From assembly GCA_910591455.2 (NCBI GenBank), contig OU342809.1, positions 21,570,349 through 21,634,348 of the forward strand: DNA of 64,000 bases, given 5' to 3'. Position 1 is the first letter of the stretch. Every line of letters begins with the position of its first letter. This document shows, one piece after another, positions 23,928 through 34,660 of this stretch. Origin of the DNA: Pholis gunnellus (Eukaryota > Chordata > Actinopteri > Perciformes > Pholidae). Both the position numbers and the translations under genes were made by a program. The notes under the pieces were generated by a model. It worked only from the letters and a program-made list of their open reading frames with translations, did no database searches and was not told the DNA's origin.

Positions 23928-24680
23928 TTAGTCCAAAGTATCATTTTTGTCAGTGCACTTCTCCCAGACCTCTCTTATGGCTGCAAGTTTGTCTGTCACA
24001 CGCCTTGCAGGTCTTGACTCGTGATTATTAAATCGTATCGTCACATCATTGCACGGAAAATCGCCCTTCCACTCTCTGCATCCCAAAGAGATGCAGCCTC
24101 GCCTCGGGACCGATACACACACACCTGCTAATGTTAGCAGCTCGATGTAGGCACGCAGGTCAATCATCCTGGTCATCCATCCTCTTCCAGTTGTCTGGGG
24201 TTACTGTCATCTGCAGCACCCTTATAGCCTCTGACTCCATTCCCCATTAGTAAACAATGCTTTCAAGAAATGTTTATTCTCTCTGATCTTGTTTGTATTT
24301 TGTCTGTGAACTTCAGCCAGGTGTGTGGTCGTGGAGGGGAGATGCTGCATATTCGCGAGAAAGTTTTCATTTTCCCTGAGTTCAATCAGTAGCACACGTA
24401 ATCTCAATGTCTTGTGTTTATGTGTGTGTGTGTGTTGTTGTGGTGTGTTTTTTTCTGTAGTATAAAAATGATTTTATAACTGCCGGGTCAAAAATTACCC
24501 CTAAGACAAGACCCTGTTGGTGTACAGCTTTTATGGAAATATGAACAAAAGCAATGTTGAACTTGTTCTCATGTTGGGGTCATTCTAGGAAAAGTAATTG
24601 AATTTCAAGTTGAAAAAAGATCATTAAGGGGGTTTCCTATGCTGTTAAACATAGTGGCGACCCCTAAGATGACACAAGGG
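23928..24680 (-). mobile_element. piggyBac-type transposon remnant, left arm
   Basis: On the minus strand the element starts with CCCTTGTGTCATCTTAGGGG directly after a TTAA (24681-24684), the target site of piggyBac transposases. Scrambled frames keep pieces of the transposase: YIELLTLAGVC, NNHESRPARRVTDKLAAIRE, VWEK. These are the part that precedes the catalytic aspartates in the DDE_Tnp_1_7 family. The element is cut before the catalytic core, so it cannot move itself. It abuts the H2A pseudogene. Confidence 0.8.
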
Positions 24681-24691
24681 TTAAAAGAGCC
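24681..24691 (-). other. Half of a histone stem-loop cut by piggyBac, left arm
   Basis: The minus strand reads GGCTCTTTTAA and then the piggyBac end CCCTTG. It is the 5' stem and loop of the H2A stem-loop. The 3' stem (GAGCC) is missing. Confidence 0.85.
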
Positions 24692-24736
24692 TTTGAGGTT
24701 CTGGTTCTGGTTCCAGCAGTCAGAGAGGCTCCAGGT

Positions 24737-25087
24737 TTACTTGGCGGCCTTCTCGGGCAGCAGAACAGCCTGAATGTTGGGCAGCACGCCGCCCTGAGCG
24801 ATGGTCACTCCGCCCAGTAGTTTGTTGAGCTCCTCATCGTTGCGGACAGCCAGCTGCAGGTGACGGGGGATGATACAAGTCTTCTTGTTGTCGCGCAGCG
24901 TTTACAGCCAACTCCAGGATCTCAGCGGTCAGGTACTCCAGCACAGCCGGCAGGTAGACGGGGGCGCCGGCACCGACACGATGCGCATAGTTTCCTTTGC
25001 GCAGCAGCCTGTGAACACGACCGACTCGGAACTGAAGTCCAGCACGAGAGGAGCGAGTCTTGGCCTTAGCTCTGACTTTTCCTTTAA
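24737..25087 (-). pseudogene. Histone H2A pseudogene, left arm
   Basis: The body reads KVRAKAKTRSSRAGLQF, VGRVHRLLRKGNYAHRVGAG, LEYLTAEILELA and NDEELNKLLGGVTIAQGGVL, which is H2A. Lesions: the first residues (MSGRGKTG) and the start codon are gone, replaced by a sequence with an in-frame stop. Two bases are missing near 24,890-24,900 (GCTGCGCGAC where the right arm has GCTGCCCGCGAC), which shifts the frame. The stem-loop is cut by piggyBac. Substitutions shared with the right-arm copy include Pro to Arg in LQFRVGR, Gly to Val in LAVNAA and Arg to Cys in KKTCII, so decay began before the duplication. Confidence 0.92.
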
Positions 25088-25584
25088 CATTTATTTACTT
25101 CCGCAGAAGACAAAATTCAACCCATTAACTGCCTTCTGATCTTTTTCTGCACCCTCAGCAATAAGTCAAATGACTGTGTGATTTAATTAATTTTAATTTA
25201 GAAACACTCTTTTGACATTACAGTATGTAGGCTACTAAGCTCAGAATGCTCATTACTAGAAAAGGGATATTAAAATTACCAGGAAAACATCCACCCTAAA
25301 TCATAAAAACACATTTCCTCAAAACAATTTAGGAGGAAAAACAGGGAGGGTGGGTACAGTGAAAAGGTGCGTAGGACTGGGTGACTCAACAGTGACAACA
25401 GAAATTATAAAATTACACAAAGGAAAACACATACTTGCAGAAGTCAACGCATAAACACATTAATTGCCTTCTGCAATTCTGTATGAACATGCAAAATAAC
25501 TTCATACAAGAAGATATTTACGTCAGCAAAACTTTTATTTCAATGGTAAAAACAACACTAGCTGGGTAACTCAGGATGCCTCAG

Positions 25585-25806
25585 TGTTCTACGACTGAGA
25601 AGGTCTTTCGTTCCAGCAGCTGTCCGATTTTTTAATGAACACCTTTAGAGGTTTCTATCCTTCTGATGTCAATCATGTTTTATACAGCATTGTCTGGTAT
25701 TATTTATTCTTTGTAATGTGTCTTTGTCTGTTGTGTACTGTGTACTGTGTCGTCTGTATGAGTCTTTGGGTGGCAAATGAGTTTCCCCACTGGGGATTAA
25801 TAAAGT
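25585..25806 (+). mobile_element. LINE 3'-end fragment, left arm
   Basis: A decayed C-terminal frame (around VPAAVRFFNEH) is followed by a tail with TTTCCCCACTGGGGATTAAT and AATAAAG, then TCTAAT repeats beyond the solo LTR. The pattern is common at 3' ends of teleost LINE elements. The same fragment is at about 43,944-44,170 in the right arm. Confidence 0.5.
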
Positions 25807-25810
25807 GTTT

Positions 25811-26552
25811 TGTTAGTGAAAGAGGACACAGACTAGACTGAACTCAATAGACTTAAAATCAAACAAAGTGTTTATTCATAACAGGAGTATTCTGACGCAG
25901 CAGATCAATACGAGCTCGGACCTAAATCAAAACTATCTGTGAAAGCAAAGAAAAAGGCGCTCCCCAAGGGGGGGCTCAAAACTATATAGTCCTTAAGGGC
26001 ATTTTGTGATTGGTTGACTATTGGTGGAGGCGGCGCTTGGTTTAAACTTTCTGAGAGCCTCATTGGTGCACAGGACGCCTGTCCTCACCGGCACTCGGAT
26101 TGCTGCTCCAGCGATGAGTCTTGTCAGTGTGTGAGTGTGCTTAGAGAGTTCATTCTAAAGCCAAGGTCGCTTAACTACTTCTTAGTCAAAACTGTTATTT
26201 TGTACCAGGCAGTGGCAAGACCGGGGAGTACCTGGCTCCTGTTTTGTATTAGATAATGAGGGGGCCCTGCGCAGGTGGAATACACTGCCTCACTCTGACT
26301 TTACACTTAGAGACATATTATGATTACTGCACATAGCATATGGTTTAAGCTTCACTAAATGTGTTTACGAATATATAGAAGTGTTTACAAATATATAGCA
26401 GTCTTTACAAATATATAAAAGTGTTTTCAAACATATAAAAGTGTTTTCAAATATATAAAAGTGTTTTCAAATATATAAAAGTGTTTTCAAACATATAAAA
26501 GTGTTTTCAAATATATAGCATATTGTTTAAGCTTATTCTTAATGTGCTTGCA
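25811..26552. mobile_element. Solo LTR, 742 bp, with GTTT target duplication (left arm only)
   Basis: The segment begins TGTTAGTG and ends CTTGCA (TG...CA) and is flanked by GTTT at 25807-25810 and at 26553-26556. The right arm has the empty site with a single GTTT (reverse complement of about 43,930-43,960). A minus-strand AATAAA near 25,870 suggests it points to the minus strand. No internal region is present, so it is a recombined single LTR of a retroelement. Confidence 0.85.
26355..26520 (+). repeat. Minisatellite of about 20 bp inside the solo LTR
   Basis: About eight copies of a unit like GTGTTTTCAAATATATAAAA, with base changes among copies. Confidence 0.85.
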
Positions 26553-26746
26553 GTTTCTAATTCTAATTCTAATAACGTTATAATATTAACAGAATGCAAC
26601 GTGTCTTAAATGTTACACCTTTCCAATAAATCACCACCGTAACGAGGTTTAGGGCCGTGTGTGACCTGTGACCAGGAACAACCCGAAAAATATACATTGA
26701 GCCGCCCTATGGGCCCACCGCTCGGAGGGGGGATTGGGTAAAAGGG

Positions 26747-28157
26747 CTAAAGGGGATTGTTTCTTGTGTGAGTTTTCATGTGTGCCTTTAGAGTTGCTTT
26801 GCGCTTAAATCCTTTATCACAAACTGAGCAGCTGAAAGATTTCTCTCCTGTGTGGATTCTCATGTGTGTCTGTAAAGTTGAACACTGGCTAAAAGATTTC
26901 TCACAAACTGAGCAGCTGAAAGGTTTCTCTCCTGTGTGGATTCTCATGTGGGTCTGTAAATTTGAACACTGGCTAAAAGATTTCTCACAAACTGAGCAGC
27001 TGAAAGATTTCTCTCCTGCGTGGATTCTCATGTGTCTCTGTAAAGTTGAACACTGGTTAAAAGATTTCTCACAAACTGAGCAGCTGAAAAGTTTCTCTCC
27101 TGTGTGGATTCTCATGTGTCTCTGTAAAGTTGAACACTGGTTAAAAGATTTCTCACAAACTGAGCAGCTGAAAGATTTTTCTCCTGTGTCTCTTCAGAGT
27201 TCCTCTGGTGCTAAATGTTTTCTCACACTCGGAGCATCTAAAACATTTCTCACCAGCACTAAATCTAGAATCACTGACATGGACTTCATCAGGTTTCAAA
27301 GAGTTTAAACCTGACTGAGGTTCTCTGGTCTCCTTCCAATCATCAGTGTCAGAAGAGTCTCCAGTCTTCTCATCAGTATCAGGTCCTTGATGTCTATCTG
27401 GATCTGAGTTTCTGTCTGGTTCAGGTCCTCCACAGTCGTCTCCATCAGCTTCTGTTTCCATCTGTTCAGTTTGTCTTTGATGAAGCTGTGAGGACTGAGC
27501 TTCCTCTTCATCATCTTCACTCTTCACAGGAGTGAATGAGAACTTGACATCAGCCTCCTCCAGCCTTTGAAGCTGCTCTCCCTCCTGACTGGTGCAGAGG
27601 TCCTCCTGGTCCTCTTTAATGTGTGGGGGCTCTGGGTCCTCCTGGTCCTCTTTAATGTGTGGGGGCTCTGGGTCCTCCTGGTCCTCTTTAATGTGTGGGG
27701 GCTCTGGGTCCTCCTGGTCCTCTTTAATGTGTGGGGGCTCTGGGTCCTCCTGCTCCTCTTTAATGTGTGGGGGCTCTGGGTCCTCCTGGTCCTCTTTAAT
27801 GTGTGGGGGCTCTGGGTCCTCCTGCTCCTCTTTAATGTGTGGGGGCTCTGGGTCCTCCTGGTCCTCTTTAATGTGTGGGGGCTCTGGGTCCTCCTGGTCC
27901 AGACTGGAGCTCCACTCCTGCTGCTCAGGGGGAACCTCTTCTTCAACCACCAACAGCTGGACGTCTGCTCTGTGTAACCGAAGCTGAGGGTTTAAAACAG
28001 CGTCCAGTAGTTTCCGTTGTCGCTCGTTCTCCTCTTTTACAGCAGAGAGTTCCTCCTCGTGCTCTGCTATCGTTCTTTCAAACAGACCAAATATCTCTTC
28101 CGCAGCCGCAGTTAGTCGCTGGTTGACTAAATATCTCAGCATTTGGACTTTAGACAT
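26747..28157 (-). pseudogene. C2H2 zinc-finger gene, left-arm copy, broken by a 14-nt deletion
   Basis: A teleost-type zinc-finger protein. The start MSKVQMLRYLVNQRLTAAAE at 28157 leads into a coiled-coil-like segment (EEELSAVKEENERQRKLLD). Then come an acidic domain of eight 12-residue repeats (PEPPHIKEDQED type), a Glu/Asp-rich linker and C2H2 fingers. The first finger (CSECEKTF...TLKRH) loses its second His because 14 nt are missing near 27,188. The frame then stops at 27153. Five more fingers of the type CSVCEKSFSQCSTLQTHMRI follow in the other frame, ending HTRNNPL. The right arm has those 14 nt but is broken elsewhere. It was probably a nuclear DNA-binding protein; its targets are unknown. 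The whole body is one uninterrupted exon. Confidence 0.85.
27603..27896 (-). repeat. 36-bp coding minisatellite, 8 units (left arm)
   Basis: Eight tandem units encode the acidic repeat EDPEPPHIKEDQ or its EEQ variant. The units are contiguous with no spacers. Confidence 0.95.
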
Positions 28158-28330
28158 TTTCACTAAACCACTGAAAACCTCCGGGTTTTTCTCTGCCACT
28201 CACCGTTAGATGCTTTTAGAAAATAAATGTTGACCAACAACCGAAACCCTCTGTTATATGTCCGCGGAGCGCGTGGGACGGTTCCTGACAAACAGACCAA
28301 GCAGAAAGGAGGCTTTCTGCAGAAGAACAG

Positions 28331-28545
28331 AGGGCGGACCACTCTTCTTCTTCTTCTTCTTCTTCTTCTTCTTCTTCTTCTTCTGTTGTTTGAGGTTTAT
28401 TGGCGGTTGGCAAACAACGAATTGGTGCATTACCGCCACCAACGGGTATGGAGTGTGGATCAGGATGTCTATTAGGCTACTTATACAAATACAATTCAAA
28501 AGGAAAACAAAAACAAAACAAAACAAAACAAGGGCGGACCACTCT
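28331..28545 (-). mobile_element. Short retroposon with (GAA)n tail, left arm
   Basis: Identical 15-bp direct repeats AGGGCGGACCACTCT at 28331-28345 and 28531-28545 flank the element. The tail is (TTC)13 at 28345-28383, which reads (GAA)n on the minus strand. The body TTATTGGCGGTTGGCAAACA resembles a repeat often seen in fish. It lies between the zinc-finger gene and H3. Confidence 0.8.
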
Positions 28546-28578
28546 ATATTTTGGCAGACAATTTGAAAGCATTTTCCG

Positions 28579-28756
28579 CCAATGAGCAGCGGAGACTCGG
28601 GCGGTGGGTCGCTGCTCTGCGGGGCTGAGCTCCAGGAGGAGCCCCTCACCAATCAGGAGCCGGAGGTCTGAGCTGCGTCACCATTTCACAGTTTAAGAGC
28701 AGCGTGTCTCCTCTTTGACTGCATGTTTGTCCTTATCAGAGAAAGAAGAAGAAGTC
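28579..28756 (+). promoter_or_regulatory. Histone H3 promoter, left copy
   Basis: CCAAT boxes are at 28579-28583 and 28649-28653, and a TATA-like TTTAAGA is at 28692-28698. They are mirrored at H3 copy 2. Confidence 0.7.
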
Positions 28757-29167
28757 ATGGCAAGAACCAAGCAGACCGCTCGTAAATCCACCGGAGGCAA
28801 AGCCCCCAGGAAGCAGCTGGCCACCAAGGCTGCCCGTAAGAGCGCCCCGGCCACCGGCGGCGTGAAGAAGCCTCACCGTTACAGGCCCGGTACCGTGGCT
28901 CTGAGAGAGATCCGTCGTTACCAGAAATCCACGGAGCTGCTGATCCGCAAGCTGCCCTTCCAGCGTCTGGTGAGAGAAATCGCTCAGGACTTCAAGACCG
29001 ACCTGCGCTTCCAGAGCTCCGCTGTGATGGCTCTGCAGGAGTCCAGTGAGGCTTACCTGGTCGGCCTGTTCGAGGACACCAACCTGTGCGCCATCCACGC
29101 CAAGAGGGTCACCATCATGCCCAAAGACATCCAGCTGGCTCGTCGCATCCGCGGAGAGCGAGCTTAA
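28757..29167 (+). CDS. Histone H3 (H3.2-like), copy 1
   Basis: A core histone of 136 aa starting MARTKQTARKSTGGKAPRKQ. The ATG at 28757 is the canonical one; an in-frame extension upstream is not used by H3 genes. It carries the replication-dependent signature near residues 87-90 (SAVM) and Cys110. The window LQESSEAYL has Ser at 96, as in H3.2, and also Ser at 95 where Ala is normal. It has no intron and a stem-loop 27 bases after the stop. The protein is identical in the right arm. Confidence 0.98.
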   Translation: MARTKQTARKSTGGKAPRKQLATKAARKSAPATGGVKKPHRYRPGTVALREIRRYQKSTELLIRKLPFQRLVREIAQDFKTDLRFQSSAVMALQESSEAYLVGLFEDTNLCAIHAKRVTIMPKDIQLARRIRGERA

Positions 29168-29194
29168 GCTGTCTGCTGATCCACAAACCACAAC

Positions 29195-29210
29195 GGCTCT
29201 TTTAAGAGCC
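29195..29210 (+). terminator. Histone mRNA 3' stem-loop, H3 copy 1
   Basis: A perfect GGCTCTTTTAAGAGCC. Confidence 0.95.
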
Positions 29211-29390
29211 TCCTCACTCTCTCTGAAGAGCTCATTCCTCTTCTGCAAACTCATGTTTCACCATAAATGACAACTCCTCAATTAAATCATTCTGTACTAG
29301 TATTCTAAAACTTAAATAATTTGACGGTTACATCCCCGAACCTCTTAAATACAGAATCTGTTTGATTAATTTGTACTGTTCACGTTATAT

Positions 29391-30986
29391 AATAAACAAT
29401 GTCAGTTTAGGAGTATTACTTAATGTCATTGGTCTACTCTTGTTAATATAAATGTATTCTGCTACGTGTGAGTTCGTAGTTCATAGCCGATGCTGCCTAA
29501 ACGCAGTTAACTTTGTCTCATTGAATGAACACGTGTAACACAATTCAACCCCGAACATCACTTTGTTACATCACAGTACTTGAATAATGAAAATTAAATA
29601 AAGGAAGTCCAGAGTCGGAAATAGAGATTCCTCACCTTCAAAGTAAAAGTTGCGTGTTTGCTCCATCGATCAATTTAAAGAAAGCTAAATGAAATGCATA
29701 AACAAATATTAAATGAATAAATATTGAACATAATATTTAAAGGTGAGTAAAGTGCCAGTGGTCGTAAAAAACTGAATTATTTGTATGTATTCATTATATT
29801 TATGTATGTAAATAAAGGCTTAAACTATGTGGGTGAATGTTTCAGGCTGTAGTGTTGAGACGTGTGAGAGTCTGACTATGAAAAGTTGATTTACTCTGAA
29901 CTTTTACTTTATTGCTGAATCTGTTGTCATGACAAATGATGCCACTAAGCTGTCCCATGTGAAATCCTTCAAGTTTATTTCCTGTTTGCACTTTTAACTA
30001 TTCTACATAAAATAAAAAGAATGAATAATAACAATCCTTTTGCAGGATTGTCCTCTGGGCTGTGTATAGAATGCTTCAACATGACTTTCCACCTCATAAA
30101 AGTCACGTTCAAGCATTCTCAAATGAACAGTGCCAACCCAAACTTTAAACAGTGTTTTCATACGGCAGTCTAACAGGGTGCACATGTTCCTGCTCACTAC
30201 AATGGTCTGTATTACAATACATTACAATACGTATTAACAATAGCAATAACATATTATTAAAGAGAATTACACAAGTGTAACAACCTCTCTTATATACAGT
30301 CTTTGGTAACAACATCCTAAGATGAAAAACAAAATAAAATATCATGAAACATTTAAAAGATAAAGTGTTCAACTAGAACACTAACACTTGGTGTGTATCG
30401 CTACACGAATGGAAACAAAATATGTTACTGAGTGAATTGATCAAAGGTTTGAATATTATTAATATCTTGATGTTTCCCTGATTAGTATCATAAAATAAAA
30501 CACATCACTGGAGATATTTAAAATGTAATCTGCAACTATATGTTTACTGTTGATATACTGTCAGTGGGGAACCAGCTGAGATAGTCTGAAGAATATCATC
30601 TTATTTAATGTATCCTGCTGAGAGACTAAATCTTAAAAGTATGCAGGAATGATGGATAGAAAGCTAAATGTCTTCTTTATAGCTTTATATATAATATATC
30701 TAATATATAGTACAGTGTAGATCTAGAAACTGTCCATATATATTTACATGATCTTATATTATCTTCACACGTTTACACCAATAGGGCCCCATTGTATGAG
30801 TCAGTTTGAGGTGCAGGCTGCACTATAGTTCCCTGTTCAGGGCTGGGACACCAGAGGGTGAAGTGAACAGTCAGATAACCTTATGATAAGATAACAGTCT
30901 TTGGTACATATAGATGACTTTCTTTTGTGATCAGTATCAGTCTCCTTACTATCATAATGACATGTATACACATGGCTTTTGGATTT
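29391..30986. other. Segment of about 1.6 kb present only in the left arm
   Basis: The right arm joins CACGTTATATA directly to TTTTTAGTTTCCG (near 41,045-41,060), while here about 1.6 kb lies between the same words. The segment is AT-rich with no recognisable gene or element. It may be an insertion here or a deletion in the right arm. Confidence 0.6.
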
Positions 30987-31725
30987 TTAGTTTCCGATTC
31001 ACTTTCCGCTTATAATTCTTGTTTGTATAACTGTATACATTTAAAAGATGAACAAAGGAGTCAATGAAACATTTGCTTTATTTGAGGGAATAACTGCTTT
31101 GGTAACATTCTTCTTATTATTATTATTTCCAGAGATACATGTGATAAGGCAGACACTGTCCCTTTTGGAGAAGCCTCCATATTCACTATTTGCGGTTTTG
31201 AGGAGAATCCAAACATCAACCAAAAAAACTCATTCAGCTGTAAAATATTTGATACAACTGTCCATTTCAAAAACACATTACATTTAGGAAAAACCTGGTT
31301 GTGCTTTGTTCTACCTCGGGTACTGGTAGCGATACAACTAAATTGGGAACAGAAGCTGATCAGGGCCGGAAACAGTCAAGGTCAGGAAGTGAAGTTATCT
31401 GAAACGAGAGAAAACATAACTTACAGAACTAGACGAGGTGTTACGATGTCATATATGAATGTAAACTGACGCTTTAATATAGTATAATATATCAAAATAA
31501 ACACCATAAAACAGATACAAAATATCCACAAACAGAAAAATATCTGCCTCTACGAACATCTCATGAAGGGCAGCAGATTGTCTGAACTTCAAACTGTATA
31601 AGAGCTCACTGTGTTCTACCATTTACTGACTGCACACATGTCTATTGTTATTCTGCAGTCACACTGTGTTAACATGGTTCACATTGAGTTGGCTCTTCTC
31701 AACATGTGTTCATGCTCGTGAGACT
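30987..31725. other. Inner end of the left arm, non-coding
   Basis: It matches the reverse complement of about 40,283-41,045. The 79-aa frame at 31048 is not supported as a gene. Confidence 0.6.
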
Positions 31726-31991
31726 ATACTACAGACAGATTGCTAAATTAATATCTGCTGATATGTCTACACAGAGTCACATCATGATTGTCCTCAATAT
31801 TGTACTTCAGTAATTATAAAGTACATTGTTGAGTATACAACTTGTTTTGCTTGACTTTCAGCAACAAGCAGTAGGAGACAGCAGGTGGCGCTAACGCGTT
31901 TAATGATCACCCTTCAGTTAAATCCAAAGAAGAAGAGAAGCCCCGCCTCTGTCTTCTATCACGTCCTCAGTCAGGGTTTAAATATCAGTGA

Positions 31992-32348
<357 letters not shown>

Positions 32349-32378
32349 ACTCTAATCACACGTTGATTATAAACAAAA

Positions 32379-32394
32379 GGCCCTTTTAAGGGCC
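32379..32394 (+). terminator. Histone mRNA 3' stem-loop, H4 copy 2
   Basis: GGCCCTTTTAAGGGCC is a perfect stem. Copies 1 and 3 have one G-U pair instead. Confidence 0.95.
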
Positions 32395-34660
32395 ACACAC
32401 TTCCTCAATAGAGAGCTGGTATCCTGTGAGTCCAAAGTAAACTGAAACATTGTATCTTTAGTAGCATCATTACTTCAAGAGAAGTGATCGCTGCTTCATA
32501 TGTTCTGTTGCAGATGAGAAAGCTGTAGATCAGGTTCAAGTCTGCTGATATCAGTTATTGAAACTTGTTGCTGGATGCTTTGACTGATTTAGTTCTGTAT
32601 GATTCTGTCTGTAATATTCTTGTTAGTGTTGCATAATATTGGGGAAACACTGTTTAAATGAGGCGCCATGGTGACCCGGTCGTCGCAGACACTTATACCC
32701 GATACAGTTGTGTTCTTGATTTTAAGTCCTTTAGTGACACATACTGAACAACCAGGTGAGGTCATGTGATTTCATTTGCGTACCAATGACATCACTTCCA
32801 AAATGGCTGCCTGGCTGGTCTTAATGCTTTGATAACACGTCCTACATTAAAACTAAACTCTTCTAACCAGGTTTATCAAACTAATTTGTCTAAAAAGTTA
32901 TGAAAATATTGTAACATACGTCTAATCACAATTTTAAACTTATAATTGTCTTAGAAAAAATAGTAATGAGCTGTTCAATTGATTTAACTTATTCAATTAT
33001 TTTAATTAAAATGTGTCCTTTTTTAATTCAAGACATTTAAACAAAAAGTATTAGTCAACTCAGTAAATAAAACAAGATGATCAGATGTTTTGTCTTGTAA
33101 AACAAATCTGAAACTGATTTTCTGGTTAAATCTAACTATAAATAATAATTTAATGTGTGGAAATGCAACACATATTTGTTACCAATCAAAAAATAGGCGA
33201 AGTTGATTAGTTTTTAAATGAGGAAAACATCTATATGTAAATGCCCAATGTGACATATATGTAACATTTCAGATCTTTGGCGCTAGGGGTTAGTATTTAA
33301 AACATATTTGCTCCATTTAGTCTGTTTTTTATCCCCTATAATATTCCTTTAAGGAAACATGTTTGGGTTCATATGGGTCATGTAACTAAAAATGTAGTGA
33401 AAGAGAACAAAACGAGCCAGATAACTTATCATGATGAACAACGTGCTTCTAGACTGTTACAGAGCTCAGTAGGTCTGGTCCAGGCTCCAAGGTTTAAAGT
33501 AAATGATCACTTCGTAATGTGGTCTGTTTCATCAAAAATAACATTTGCAACTCTGTATCGTAAGTTTCAAGCTGTGGAGAATGAGCTGCACCATCGAGCA
33601 GACTGACACACAGCGACATGGAAGTTAAACATGAAAGGAAGGAACAGAAATCAGATCCTTGGAGGGAAATGGACTTAAGATCTGAGTCTCAGCTCCAGAA
33701 CAGCGTCCTCACACAGCGCATCATGTGTCATCACTGTGCCTGTAATATGTGAGGCCTATGTGTATTTATACATTCTGTAAACCTGTTGTACATGAATAAA
33801 GCTTTTTCTAAAGGACATACAAACTGTAAAGAACACCAAAGAGAGTTTTACTGTTGTGAAGAGCACAGCAGGACAGCTTGTTTTGTTTGCAGCATGAAAG
33901 AGTTTTTAATTAATCTCATGTTTTATGTGCTGTTCACAGTTGATCTACCAGAGAAATGTGAATTGTAACGTTTGTTTACCAGATGCATTGTTGTTGTTGT
34001 TGTTGTAAATAAATATGCACCGTTGATCTTTTAACTCTTTCAGCAATAAAATACATCTTATTTGTATTTGTTGTTTCCACATCACAACTTAGCTCATGGT
34101 CATCAATGGGATCATGTGAGGAGCCCCTGAATGCACCATGTTCTGCTGTTTCTCATTCTAGTTTACTTGTTAATTGCTTCTAAATGTTTGCAGTGTGTTG
34201 TTCAGTACAGACCTCTGAGTTTTTACTGACTTTCCTAAACAGGAAATCTACTGCTGGCAAAAGTCCAGCTCTGGGTAGAATAATGTGCATTTAAGTTTGC
34301 AGACTCACACAAGCTAAGAGTTGGAACTGAATCACTTTGAATGATTATTGTATTGAATGTTATAACCATAATAATTCGAATCATATTTAGAATATTATTA
34401 ACAATAATATGTAATAATTAATTAGTATTTGACAGTTTATAATTAATCATAATAAATTATAAAAATGTGTTTTATTCATCAAAATAAAAATCTCCATCGT
34501 GCTCACTTTAATTAATCATCAGAATCATCTATCAGTGAAACATTGTTACTGTAACATTAAAAGCCAATTACTTAATTTATTTGTCATTGTGTTTCAAAAA
34601 TATTGACTATTTCTATTAAAAGCTATCAGCAGAGGACATGTTCACAGTGAACAGCTCTGA
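32395..34660. other. Non-coding stretch between H4 and H1 in the spacer
   Basis: No histone or other clear gene. Its one notable item is a B-box-like frame at 33,786-33,968, listed separately. The last part joins the H1 upstream block shared with the arms. Confidence 0.5.
33786..33968 (+). pseudogene. Possible B-box zinc-binding fragment (TRIM-like)
   Basis: The frame contains CKEHQREFYCCEEHSRTACF then VC, which resembles a B-box (C-x2-H ... FC-x2-E/D-x4-C-x2-C) with about three residues missing in the middle. It is short, isolated and without RING, coiled coil or SPRY parts. It may be a relic or chance. Confidence 0.25.

Noticed and set aside
24681..24684. An intact H2A stem-loop re-forming across the piggyBac remnant
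   Set aside because: The 3' half (TTAAGAGCC) was looked for between the remnant and the H2B promoter on both arms and was not seen.
27600..27900. Regular 36-bp direct repeats that look like a CRISPR array
   Set aside because: The units are contiguous with no spacers, encode the acidic repeat of a zinc-finger protein, and lie in a vertebrate genome.
28736..29254. 172-aa frame antisense to H3, and the matching frames antisense to H2B and H4
   Set aside because: Shadow frames of GC-rich histone genes; no promoter, no family resemblance.
31048..31287. 79-aa frame conserved between arms (mirror at 40745-40984)
   Set aside because: Near-identity is explained by the inverted repeat; composition is AT-rich and there is no domain.
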